DNA of 64,000 bases from Bryobacteraceae bacterium (lineage in GTDB: Bacteria; Acidobacteriota; Terriglobia; Bryobacterales; Bryobacteraceae): assembly GCA_025055455.1 (NCBI GenBank), contig JANWXD010000004.1:116726-180725 (forward strand), read 5' to 3'. The notes under the pieces were generated by a model. It was not told where the DNA came from, ran no database searches, and saw only the letters and a program-made list of their open reading frames with translations. Numbering within the stretch: the stretch's first letter is position 1; each line of letters starts with the position of its first letter. Below are positions 36,428 to 44,785 of this stretch, piece after piece. The translations under genes were made by a program, and so were the position numbers.

Positions 36428-36521
36428 ATGCTAAGACGGCCGAGCTGGGTCGGGCGTGCAGCCCCCGCTGCGCTAATACCGGAGCGGACGTGCGCCGATT
36501 TCCGTGGAAAAGGAGCGTGGG

Positions 36522-37805
36522 ATGTCTGTCGTGAGCACCGTGATCCCATTTCCACGGTTTCAACCGCCGATTCCCGACAGTTTGGAAAAGCTCGGGGTCC
36601 CGGAAATCCTCGTGCAGGACCTCGTCCTGCGGCGCGTCTTCATCGAACGCACCAGCACGCTGGCCTCGCTGGCCCGGGCCCTGAAGCTGGCCCCCTCGGT
36701 GGTCGAGACGGTCTTCCGTCAGATGCGGCACCGGCAACTGGTCGAGGTGCTGGGCATGGTGGGTAACGATTATACGTTTGCCCTTTCCGGACAAGGACGC
36801 CAACTGGCACAAGAGCGCTTCCAGATGACCCACTATGCCGGGGCTTGTCCCGTTTCCCTCGCCGACTACCATGCGGGCGTCAAGGCGCAGGCGGCCCGCG
36901 TGGAGGTGAACCGTGAGAAGCTGCGGCGGGCCTTGTCCGACCTGGTGCTCCCCGACGCGCTGCTCGACCAGCTCGGTCCTGCCATCATTTCGCAGGCGCC
37001 GCTTTTTCTGTATGGTTCCACCGGCAACGGCAAGACGTCCCTGGCTGAGCGGCTCGTGCGTCTTTACGAGGACGACGTGCTGATTCCTTACGCGGTGGAG
37101 GTGGACAGCCAGATCATCATTCTCTACGATCCGGTGGTTCATCAGCGTGTGGAGGAGGACGAGGAGGCCGACCGAGACGTGGATCCCCGCTGGGTGCGCT
37201 GCAAACGGCCGTGCATCCTCGCCGGCGGCGAGTTGGTGCCGAGCATGCTGGAGCTGCGCATGGACGAGGCCACGGGCACGTACGCGGCGCCGATCCAGAT
37301 GAAGGCTAACAACGGGATTCTGGTCATTGACGATTTCGGCCGGCAGCTGATTCCGCCGCGGGATTTGTTGAACCGCTGGATCGTGCCGCTCGACCGGCGC
37401 GTGGACTACCTCATGCTGCGTTACGGCGTCAAGTTCCAAATTCCGTTCGAGATGATGGTGGTCTTCGCCACGAACCTGGACCCGAGCGCCCTGGCCGACG
37501 AGGCCTTTCTGCGCCGCATCCGCAACAAGATCCTGGTCGAGGAGATTTCCGCCGAGATCTTCGACGAGATTTTGCGGCGCTGCGCCGCCTCGTTAGGGAT
37601 TCCTTACCAGCAGGAGCAAGCCGAGTACCTGCGGGCGCTGATTCTCCGCGACGGGCGCACCGTGCTGCGAGCGTGCTATCCGGGCGACATCTGCCGGATT
37701 CTGCTGTGCATCAGCCGGTACGAAGGGCGCAAGCCCGAGATGCGGGCCGCGGACTTGGAGCGGGCCGTGGCGCTGTACTTTGCCCGGTCGGAAGGGGCCA
37801 TCTAG
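36522..37805 (+). CDS. AAA-type ATPase with N-terminal winged helix
   Basis: A 427-residue ATPase. An N-terminal winged-helix-like part (about 20-85, with LASLARALKLAPSVVETVFRQM) precedes an AAA domain whose Walker A is GSTGNGKTS and Walker B ILVIDDFG. Lys and Thr of the P-loop and the acidic Walker B pair are present, so it should hydrolyse ATP. This type is common in Acidobacteria and related phyla, but its role is unknown; it may move a substrate or regulate transcription. I start at the ATG 36522 with AAGGAG 8 nt upstream; a GTG six codons earlier is also in frame. Divergent from the secretin gene. Confidence 0.75.
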   Translation: MSVVSTVIPFPRFQPPIPDSLEKLGVPEILVQDLVLRRVFIERTSTLASLARALKLAPSVVETVFRQMRHRQLVEVLGMVGNDYTFALSGQGRQLAQERFQMTHYAGACPVSLADYHAGVKAQAARVEVNREKLRRALSDLVLPDALLDQLGPAIISQAPLFLYGSTGNGKTSLAERLVRLYEDDVLIPYAVEVDSQIIILYDPVVHQRVEEDEEADRDVDPRWVRCKRPCILAGGELVPSMLELRMDEATGTYAAPIQMKANNGILVIDDFGRQLIPPRDLLNRWIVPLDRRVDYLMLRYGVKFQIPFEMMVVFATNLDPSALADEAFLRRIRNKILVEEISAEIFDEILRRCAASLGIPYQQEQAEYLRALILRDGRTVLRACYPGDICRILLCISRYEGRKPEMRAADLERAVALYFARSEGAI

Positions 37806-37910
37806 CAGCTCGTTGGAAAAGCCCCTCAGGGTGGGCGATGGGTGGGGTGCAGAAACCCCAAGGCGTGATCGTGGACGCCAGGGCCACAGGGCGATTTTGC
37901 TGCCGGTCCG

Positions 37911-38936
37911 CTAGCCCACGTCGAAGCCGTGCTGCCGCCGGTGGTGCGGCCCGTCGAAGAGCTTGGTGGACTTGAACAGCTCGTGACGGCCGTCGCCGGC
38001 TTCTTCCTTGACGCGCGCCAGCAACGCCTCCCGTTCCTGGCGGCTCATCGGGCGGAACTCCCGGGCGATGGCGATGTTCTGTTTGAGCTGCTCCATGCTG
38101 ATCATGCCCACGACCTGGCTGGCGATGGGCAGGCTGAGGCAGTAGCGGTAACATTCCTGCGGCGTCAGTCCCGCCGCCGCCACCAGCCGGCCCTGCGTGC
38201 CCCCACCGCCCAAACCCTTCATGCCGATGACCCCCACGTTCTTCTTCAGGCACTCCGGCACCACTTCGTTCTGGAAGCTGCGGTAGTGGGCGTCCATGAC
38301 GTTGATGGGCATCTGCGCGGCGTCCCAGTCGAAGGGCTTGGCGAGCATCTTGCGGTGGATGAGAGGGTCTTTGTGGCCCGTGAATCCGATGTAGCGCACC
38401 TTGCCCTGTTTGCGCGCCTCGATCGCCGCCTTGATGCCGCCGCGTTCGAACACCCAGTCGGGATCGTTGTCGTAAACGATCTCGTGGAACTGCCACAGGT
38501 CGAGGTAGTCCGTGCGCAAGCGCCGCAGGCTGTCTTCGAGGTTTTTCATGGAGCCCGCGTAGTCGCGCTCGCAGTTTTTGGTCATCAGGAACACTTGCTT
38601 GCGCTTGCCGTCCATGGCGAGGGCCTTGCCCATGACTTCTTCGGCGCGTCCATTGTGGTAGTCCCAGCAGTTGTCGAAAAAGGTCAAGCCTTCGTCGATG
38701 GCGGCGTGCATGATGCGAATGGCTTCGTTTTCGTCTTTGATGGCCCCGATGTGCCAGCCGCCGAGGCATAGGATCGAGACACGTTGTCCCGTGCGGCCCA
38801 GCACGCGTGTCGGCAGGCCGGTGGCCGAAGCGCTCGAGGTTTGGGCGATGACTTGCTCGGCTAGCGCTGCCACCGACAGCGCGGCAGCGGTGGTCTGCTC
38901 GAGAAACTCTCTTCGGGATAGACCCTCGCTCGTCAT
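37911..38936 (-). CDS. Tat-exported aldo/keto reductase
   Basis: A 341-residue aldo/keto reductase with a twin-arginine signal (SRREFLEQTTAAALSVAALA, residues 7-26), so it is exported folded. The catalytic tetrad is recognisable: Asp and Tyr in DNCWDYHNGRAEEVMG, Lys in VFLMTKN, His in LWQFHEI. The barrel lacks the long loops of eukaryotic AKRs. Exported AKRs with Tat signals are frequent in Acidobacteria and Planctomycetes and may act on sugars or small carbonyls outside the cytoplasm. It is convergent with the ATPase gene and divergent from the DUF362 gene. Confidence 0.9.
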   Translation of the reverse strand: MTSEGLSRREFLEQTTAAALSVAALAEQVIAQTSSASATGLPTRVLGRTGQRVSILCLGGWHIGAIKDENEAIRIMHAAIDEGLTFFDNCWDYHNGRAEEVMGKALAMDGKRKQVFLMTKNCERDYAGSMKNLEDSLRRLRTDYLDLWQFHEIVYDNDPDWVFERGGIKAAIEARKQGKVRYIGFTGHKDPLIHRKMLAKPFDWDAAQMPINVMDAHYRSFQNEVVPECLKKNVGVIGMKGLGGGGTQGRLVAAAGLTPQECYRYCLSLPIASQVVGMISMEQLKQNIAIAREFRPMSRQEREALLARVKEEAGDGRHELFKSTKLFDGPHHRRQHGFDVG

Positions 38937-39053
38937 GGTCTGCCCCTCCTTACGGACTCACATTGTAAGCCCAAGAAAGTCGCGTCGGCAAAATCCCGAC
39001 CGCCTGGTGTGGAGCAATTTGTCCCCCGGCACGGCGCCCAACCGCCAACGGAT

Positions 39054-39083
39054 TTGACAGCTGTCCTCTCGTGGCTTTACCGT
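39054..39083 (+). promoter_or_regulatory. Candidate promoter of the DUF362 gene
   Basis: TTGACA at 39054-39059, then 18 nt, then TACCGT at 39078-39083. The expected start falls within one or two bases of the ATG at 39090, and there is no ribosome site before that ATG. Confidence 0.35.
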
Positions 39084-39089
39084 ATAGCC

Positions 39090-40217
39090 ATGCCGCGTAC
39101 TGGGAAATGGACTCGCCGGGAATGGCTGGAGGCGCTGGCCGGAGTGAGCGTCTCCTCGCTGGCCCTCCAGGCCCAAGTCGTCTCCAAGGCCGATCCGTCG
39201 CTGCTAGCGATGCCCGGGCCGTTCCGCGGCCGCGTCGTGGCCGTCGAACATCCCGCCTCGATCGTTAAAGGCGCCTTTCAGGCCCAGCCGATTAAGGAAA
39301 TGATGCAGAAGGGCATGGTGGAGCTGACCGGGGCCCCGGACGCTCCTTCGGCTTGGCGCCGTTTCTTCGAGCCGGGCGACGTGGTGGGCATCAAGCTCAA
39401 CCCCGTCGGCATGCCCCATGTCATCTCTTGCGCCGAAGTGGTGCGGGAAATCATCCAGGGGTTGGAATCGGCGGGCGTGCGCCGCCGCGACATCGTCGCC
39501 TACGACCGCTACCGCGATCAATTCTTCCAGGCAGGCTTCGACAAGTGGCTTCCCGAGGGCGTCCGCATGTCCTACGCCGCGCCACAGTACGACGACGTCC
39601 AGCAGGCGATCGAGGGCTACGATCCGGACCACTACATGGACATGGCCCTCACCTTGCCAGGACAGGACATCAGCAACGCCACGGCCCGGCGCTCCTATGC
39701 CGCGCGATTCATCACGCGGGAGGTCAACAAACTGGTCAATCTGACGACGCTCAAAGATCACCAATCTGCGGGCGTCACGCTCGCCCTCAAGAATCTCTCC
39801 CACGGCCTGGTCAACAACGTCTTCCGGAGCCACTCGACGCCGACGCTCAACGCCTGCGGCGCCTTCATCCCTGCGGTCGTTTCCATCCCTGTCATCCGCA
39901 ACAAGACCGTGCTCCATATCGTGGACGGCATCAAGGGCTTGTACCACGGCGGACCGTTCTCCCGGCCGCAATTCGTCTGGGAACACAAAACGCTGTACTT
40001 CGCCACCGACCCGGTCGCCCTGGACCGCGTCTGCTGGAAGGTGATCGACGACCAGCGCGTGGCGGCGGGTATGAAGCCCGTGGCCGAGGCTTTGCCGGAT
40101 GAATTCTCGACCTTCCTGCGCCGCCAGCCGGAGCACGTGGAAATCGCCGGCGCCATGGGTCTGGGCGAGTGGGACGAGAAAAAGATCGACGTGCGCCGGC
40201 TCCGCCTGACCGCGTGA
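39090..40217 (+). CDS. Tat-exported DUF362 protein
   Basis: A 375-residue DUF362 protein. The start is MPRTGKWTRREWLEALAG, which gives a twin-arginine signal; the longer frame from 39009 places 27 unrelated residues ahead of it. The DUF362 fold is recognised from KLNPVGMPHVISCAEVV, the NLTTLKDHQSAGVTLALKNLSHG block and ADPVALDRVCWKVI near the end (reads TDPVALDRV). Function is unproven; members are often tied to iron-sulfur enzymes, although this one lacks the extra ferredoxin cysteines. Its TGA overlaps the GTG of the J-domain gene, so the two are coupled. Confidence 0.85.
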   Translation: MPRTGKWTRREWLEALAGVSVSSLALQAQVVSKADPSLLAMPGPFRGRVVAVEHPASIVKGAFQAQPIKEMMQKGMVELTGAPDAPSAWRRFFEPGDVVGIKLNPVGMPHVISCAEVVREIIQGLESAGVRRRDIVAYDRYRDQFFQAGFDKWLPEGVRMSYAAPQYDDVQQAIEGYDPDHYMDMALTLPGQDISNATARRSYAARFITREVNKLVNLTTLKDHQSAGVTLALKNLSHGLVNNVFRSHSTPTLNACGAFIPAVVSIPVIRNKTVLHIVDGIKGLYHGGPFSRPQFVWEHKTLYFATDPVALDRVCWKVIDDQRVAAGMKPVAEALPDEFSTFLRRQPEHVEIAGAMGLGEWDEKKIDVRRLRLTA

Positions 40218-41194
40218 CCTTTTACGACGAGCTCGGGCTGCCGCCGCAGGCTTCCGCCGAGGAGATTCGTGAGGCTTACCGAACGCTAGTCCGCCTGCTG
40301 CACCCGGATCAGTACCAGGAGGAAAAGCTCCGGCGTGCCGCCGAGATCCAGCTCCGGCGGCTCAATTTCGTTTACGCGGAGCTTTCCGATCCCGAGCGGC
40401 GCCGGCGCTACGACCAGAGCTTGGGCGCACTGGTGGCGCCTGTCGCCCCCGTCCGCCGCTTGCGAAGCTCTGCCGGCGTCATCGCGGTCGCTGTGTGCGC
40501 TGGGCTTGGGGCGGGCTGGTTCCTCCGCGGCTTGGAGCCCGGGCGGTCCCGGGCACAGCCCGCCATGCCGAGCGGGATCGCAAGCCCGCCATCTGCTCGC
40601 CCGGCGCCAAGTGCTGGAACGGCGGCCGACGGATTGAAAGTCCCGCGACGCGCTCAGGACGCGGCTTCTCCCCGCGCCAACGGGCGGCAAGAACAGCCCG
40701 AGGCCCGCCCACACGCGCCGCCCGGTGGGGAACCTCCTGCGCCGACTGCGGGTTCGGGTCTCGAGGCTCGCTCGCTCGAGCCCATCGGGCCCCCGCCAGT
40801 TCCCTCCGGGGCACCGGCGCCGGCGTCACGCTTTGCAGGCCGCTGGCTGTACTCTGCCTCGAGATCGCCGGCACAATCGCCCGGTGATCCGCCCGAGTAC
40901 ATCGAATTGGCGATTGCGGAAACCGGCGGACGAGTGCGCGGATCCTACCGCGCCCGCTACCGGATCCTCGGCCGCGCCGTTTCCCGATACGTCGTCTTCG
41001 AATTCGAAGGGGAGGCTCCGGCGTCCTCCGGCTGCAAGTTTCTCTGGACAGGTCCCGGTGGCGCCTGGGGCGAGGTGTGGCTCGAGCTGCTATCGGAAAA
41101 CGTCCTCGCCGTGCGCTGGAGCGCGGCTGAGGTCAGTCGGCAGCTTGCGGTGACAGCCGACGCGGCGGTGCTCACCCGTTTGCGCGAACCCTGA
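40214..41194 (+). CDS. Membrane-anchored J-domain protein
   Basis: A 326-residue protein with an N-terminal J domain (residues 1-70) bearing HPD at residues 30-32, a single membrane span near residues 86-105 (SAGVIAVAVCAGLGAGWFLRG), a long Pro/Ala-rich linker to about residue 220, and a C-terminal beta-rich domain (FAGRWLYSAS and following). The J domain should stimulate Hsp70 ATPase on the cytoplasmic side, while the C-terminal domain faces outward. I chose the GTG that overlaps the DUF362 stop (GTGA); the frame is open 15 codons further but without family similarity. The pairing with a Tat-exported protein is notable. Confidence 0.82.
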   Translation: MTFYDELGLPPQASAEEIREAYRTLVRLLHPDQYQEEKLRRAAEIQLRRLNFVYAELSDPERRRRYDQSLGALVAPVAPVRRLRSSAGVIAVAVCAGLGAGWFLRGLEPGRSRAQPAMPSGIASPPSARPAPSAGTAADGLKVPRRAQDAASPRANGRQEQPEARPHAPPGGEPPAPTAGSGLEARSLEPIGPPPVPSGAPAPASRFAGRWLYSASRSPAQSPGDPPEYIELAIAETGGRVRGSYRARYRILGRAVSRYVVFEFEGEAPASSGCKFLWTGPGGAWGEVWLELLSENVLAVRWSAAEVSRQLAVTADAAVLTRLREP

Positions 41195-41250
41195 AGGCTC
41201 GCGGCGCTGCGACATAATGAAGGGAAATACCCTTGGAGGAGATCGGAACC

Positions 41251-43122
41251 TTGGCCGTCCAGACACGCGATCGGAATCTCGTCGTTGCCCTTCAGGACCT
41301 GGCGACGCGCCTGCGAATTCACTCCATCCGCTCCACAACGAAAGCCGGGAGCGGCCATCCCACCAGTTGCGCCTCCGCCGCCGAGATCGTCGCGGCGCTG
41401 TTTTTCTCCGTGATGCGCTATGATCCGAAGAATCCCAAGAATCCCGGCAACGACGTCTTCATCCTCTCCAAGGGGCATGCGGCCCCGGTGCTCTACGCGG
41501 CGTGGGCGGAAGCGGGCTTTCTGAGTCCGGAACAGTTGCTCACGCTGCGGCACATCGATTCGGATCTGGAAGGGCATCCCACACCGCGGCTTGCCTTCGT
41601 GGACGTGGCCACCGGGTCGCTGGGCCAAGGGCTTTCCGCCGGCGTCGGCATGGCGATCGGCGCCAAGTACTTGGACCGGTCCCCGCAGCGCATCTACGTG
41701 CTGCTGGGCGATGGGGAGGCGGCGGAGGGCGCCGTTTGGGAAGCGGCGGAGGTTGCAGCCTATTACAAGTTGGACAACCTTTGCGCCACCGTGGATGTCA
41801 ACCGTCTCGGCCAGAGTCAACCCACGATGATGGAGCACGATCTCGAGACGTACCGGCTGCGATGGTCCGCCTTCGGCTGGCACACCCTGGTCGTGGACGG
41901 CCACGACGTGGAGGCGCTGCTTGACGCCTATGAGCAAGCGGCCGCCACCTCAGGCCGCCCCACCGTGATCCTGGCCCGCACCCTCAAGGGCAAAGGCATC
42001 CCAGCGGCGGAAAACAAAGACGGCTATCACGGCAAGGCCCTGTCGGCGAAAGAAGCCGAGGAAGCGATCCGGGATCTCGAAAGACGGCTCGACGGCCGCC
42101 AGCCGGCCTGGATCCCCCGCCTGCCGCAGGAGGCGCCGGTTGCGCCGGCAGTGAGCGCCGTCCGGTTATCGCCGCCGCCGTACGTGGCGGGCAAAGATGA
42201 AGTCGCCACGCGGCAGGCCTTCGGCAAGGCGTTGGCCGCTTTAGGCCGCACCGATCCTCGCGTCGTCGTCCTCGACGGGGACGTGAAAAACTCGACCTTC
42301 ACCGAAGAGTTCGAGAAAGAGTTCCCGGATCGCTTCTTCCAGATGTTCATCGCCGAGCAGAACATGATCGGCGCGGCGATGGGTTTGGCGGCGCGCGGCA
42401 AAATCCCCTTCGCGGCCAGCTTCGCTTGCTTTTTGTCGCGCGCGGCGGATTTCATCCGGATGGCGGCCATCAGCGGCTCGAATTTCAAGCTGTGCGGCAG
42501 CCACGTCGGCGTGTCGATCGGCGAAGACGGTCCGTCCCAGATGGGTTTGGAGGACCTGGCCATGTTCTGCGCCGAGCCGAACTTTACCGTGCTGTACCCG
42601 AGCGATGGCGTCAGCACCTGGCGCGCGGTGGAGCTGGCGGCGCAGGTTCAGGGGCCGGTCTACATCCGCACCACGCGGCCCAAAACGCCGGTCCTGTACG
42701 GGCCCGAGGAAGCCTTCGAGATCGGCAAGTGCAAGGTGGTGCGGAGCAGCGCCGAGGATCGGGTGACGGTGGTGGCTGGCGGCGTAACGCTGTTCGAGGC
42801 GCTCAAGGCGCACGACGAGCTGCGGCGCGAAGGCATCGCGGTGCGGGTCATCGATCTGTTCAGCGTGCAGCCCATCGACCGGGAGACGCTCGCCCGAGCG
42901 GCGCGGGATACGGGCGGCCGGGTAGTCACGGTGGAAGATCACTACCTCCACGGCGGCTTGGGCGATGCGGTGCTTTCGGCGCTGGCCCAGGAGCGGGTCG
43001 CGGTATGGAAGATGGGCGTGCGCGAGATCCCGCGCAGCGGCTCCCCGGAGGACCTGATGGACCGTTACGGTATTTCGGCGCGCCACATCGTGGCGCAGGT
43101 GAAAGCGGCGCTCCAGCGTTGA
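41251..43122 (+). CDS. tkt: Transketolase
   Basis: A 623-residue transketolase, which moves two-carbon units between sugar phosphates in the pentose phosphate pathway. Thiamine-diphosphate motif is GDGEAAEGAVWEA with N downstream, the substrate His is in GSGHPTSCASAAE, and the catalytic Glu in MFIAEQNMIGAAMG. I prefer TTG at 41251 because GGAGGAG lies 9 nt upstream; a TTG at 41233 is an alternative. The length fits the shorter, animal-like subgroup. Its last codons ISARHIVAQVKAALQR are repeated 1.6 kb downstream as a remnant. Confidence 0.95.
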   Translation: MAVQTRDRNLVVALQDLATRLRIHSIRSTTKAGSGHPTSCASAAEIVAALFFSVMRYDPKNPKNPGNDVFILSKGHAAPVLYAAWAEAGFLSPEQLLTLRHIDSDLEGHPTPRLAFVDVATGSLGQGLSAGVGMAIGAKYLDRSPQRIYVLLGDGEAAEGAVWEAAEVAAYYKLDNLCATVDVNRLGQSQPTMMEHDLETYRLRWSAFGWHTLVVDGHDVEALLDAYEQAAATSGRPTVILARTLKGKGIPAAENKDGYHGKALSAKEAEEAIRDLERRLDGRQPAWIPRLPQEAPVAPAVSAVRLSPPPYVAGKDEVATRQAFGKALAALGRTDPRVVVLDGDVKNSTFTEEFEKEFPDRFFQMFIAEQNMIGAAMGLAARGKIPFAASFACFLSRAADFIRMAAISGSNFKLCGSHVGVSIGEDGPSQMGLEDLAMFCAEPNFTVLYPSDGVSTWRAVELAAQVQGPVYIRTTRPKTPVLYGPEEAFEIGKCKVVRSSAEDRVTVVAGGVTLFEALKAHDELRREGIAVRVIDLFSVQPIDRETLARAARDTGGRVVTVEDHYLHGGLGDAVLSALAQERVAVWKMGVREIPRSGSPEDLMDRYGISARHIVAQVKAALQR

Positions 43123-43149
43123 ACGGCGGGGCTGCTTAGCGTCGAGTCT

Positions 43150-43476
43150 TCAAGCCTGTCGGCCGTGCATGGTCACCGCGTAGAATATTCTGGGTGAGTG
43201 ACACAGGGGACACGTCACAGGCGGATCCTGATCGATGAAACAAATCCCACCGCACGTTTGGCCGTCCCACCAGGGAAAGTAACTCAAGCTTCGGGCATCC
43301 TGGAAATAGCGGCAATCAACGTTCGTGCCGCACTTCCCCAAGCCCAAATCTAGGCAACACAACCTCAGCCTGGAACACGGCTGACTCCCCGCTCTCGAGG
43401 GTAACAGCGCCAAAGAAACTACCGCTGCGGCTATAGCAACGAAGCCGGTCTTCCAAGCAAACTCACGATACGACAT
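43150..43476 (-). CDS. Small cysteine-rich secreted protein
   Basis: A 108-residue protein of no recognised family. The start at MSYREF sits inside the end of the upstream Tat gene (14-nt overlap), suggesting coupled translation; a longer frame from 43527 is less likely. Residues 1-31 are a signal peptide (AIAAAVVSLALLPSRA). The mature part has nine cysteines in about 60 residues (QPC, RLCC, GKC, VDC, QTC, GIC, VTC, PLC) and a WW pair, a pattern of a disulfide-stabilised secreted protein. The order of a propeller-like exported protein followed by a small Cys-rich one resembles methylamine dehydrogenase subunits, but no sequence match is claimed. Confidence 0.6.
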   Translation of the reverse strand: MSYREFAWKTGFVAIAAAVVSLALLPSRAGSQPCSRLRLCCLDLGLGKCGTNVDCRYFQDARSLSYFPWWDGQTCGGICFIDQDPPVTCPLCHSPRIFYAVTMHGRQA

Positions 43477-44442
43477 ACTGGTCAACGTATCCATCCCTGC
43501 AAATCCCGTAAGCGGTATTGCCGGCAACCCTCAACCACGTTGGAAGCAAGGGCCGGGCATTCTTTGCGGGCAACTGCAAACGTAGCCGCGCCACAATGCC
43601 CACCGAACGCCTAGTGCGGAGCAGGACGGCGCCCTCGGCGCGATTGACTGGCTGGAGGATGAACCAGAAGTCGCCGTAGGAATCTACACCCGAAGCGCCT
43701 ACGACGAACCCGCGGGATCCCGCGGTGTGGCCTTCAGACGCACTGGCTCGCCACCGCCCGTCGAAGAAGGATCGGGCATTGGCGATCTCCGGGGCGTCCA
43801 GCGTCTCCCATTGGCAATGCTTGGTCGCTGCATCGGCCCAGCCCAGCTGACCCGCCGAGCGATCCACTATCAGAAGCTCTGTGTGGGAGATCGGGTGGAC
43901 GGCGAAAGCCTCCGAGGCAGGGAGCCCACAGACCACCGACGCGATGTGGGCGCCATCCGGATCGACCGACAGGAGCGATCCGTCCGAACGCAGAAGAATC
44001 AGACGATCGCCCCAACCGGCGAACTGGACGATGGAGCCCGAAACGGGCAAGTGTTTCCTACCCATGCGGGCTCCCAGTGCCGTGAACTCGTCGGCGACCC
44101 AAGTGGTCTCGAGCCCTTGTCGAACCCGGCACAGCACGAGTACACCGCCCGATGGGCGCAGCGCAAGTCCCGCATACGCCTGGCCTTCGGGGAGCGCGAT
44201 GTTCCAGCTCACGGCGCCCGCCAACGAGGTCCGGATCAGCCGCGGCGGTGCGGATCGGCGGGCTCTGTCGCCGACCAGGAAGACGAAGAAATCCGAACTG
44301 CTAGCGAAGTCGGCGAGGAATTGATCGGCACCGAGGGGGATGCGAAACGACCGAGCGGGGGGAACCAAGGACGGCCGGGGCCACGCCAGACTCGTCACCG
44401 GCCCGACGCAAATCCAAGGAAATTACGCCGGGATGTTCGCAT
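43463..44442 (-). pseudogene. Frameshifted Tat-exported propeller-like protein
   Basis: The main frame (44398 down to 43463, 311 residues) has no good start, only a GTG right after an in-frame stop. In the neighbouring frame GGGAGG followed by ATG at 44442 begins MRTSRRNFLGFASG, a classic twin-arginine signal, which then stops at TGA 44395-44397. Joining the two by a -1 shift near 44400 gives RRNFLGFASGPVTSLAW, a complete Tat signal, and an intact protein of about 325 residues. The body has repeated short beta-strand segments (DRLILLRSDGSLLSVDPDG, FAVHPISHTELLIVDRS) like a beta-propeller. So it is a recent frameshift, a sequencing error or recoding at the overlapping GTGA. Confidence 0.65.
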
Positions 44443-44495
44443 GGGCACCTCCCGTCAGGAGCGTTTGTCTGCCCGTTGGAGCCTCGGCTCTTGAG

Positions 44496-44687
44496 CTACT
44501 GGCTGTCAAGGACCCCATCGAAAAATTCTAGCTCAATTTTTTTGTCAACCCCGAAATGGCTTCCGATGACGTCAAGCGCCGCGCATTCGAAAATGGAGGC
44601 GATCGTTACCCTTTCACGGATAGAGTCGGCCAAGATTCGCTCCAGACCGAACGTAGCCAGCCTATCGAAGGCGAGAGAGTGTGGGTG
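44496..44687 (-). pseudogene. 3' fragment of an unknown gene
   Basis: On the minus strand a 63-codon frame without start codon ends at TAG 44496-44498. The sequence reads as real protein: DRLATFGLERILADSIRE, then VTIASIFECAALDVIGSHFG, then VDKKIELEFFDGVLDSQ. It ends 53 nt before the Tat signal ATG, so it was the upstream member of the same operon. Its open frame stops exactly where the transketolase remnant begins, which marks a recombination joint near 44688-44695. No family recognised. Confidence 0.5.
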
Positions 44688-44695
44688 CTATGCGG

Positions 44696-44761
44696 ATGCG
44701 TCGCTACACAAACTCGGCGCGTCACGTCGTGGCGCAGGTGAAAGCCGCGCTCGAGAGATAA
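44696..44761 (+). pseudogene. Remnant of a second transketolase 3' end
   Basis: A 21-codon stretch plus TAA that matches the last codons of the intact transketolase: here M.RRYTNSARHVVAQVKAALER, there MDRYGISARHIVAQVKAALQR. The core from TCGGCGCG to GCGCTC matches almost base for base, with synonymous differences, so it is a diverged copy, not a perfect repeat. No homology is seen upstream of it. Confidence 0.75.
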
Positions 44762-44785
44762 CGGTCCGGGCGCGAGCTTTTCGGC

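Noticed and set aside
37806..37910. Stem TGGGGT/ACCCCA between the convergent ATPase and aldo-keto reductase genes, as a terminator
   Set aside because: Only 6 bp with no T-run on either side.
44556..44741. Plus-strand 61-codon frame over the cassette joint
   Set aside because: It is the complement of the minus-strand gene fragment and crosses into the tkt remnant in a different frame.
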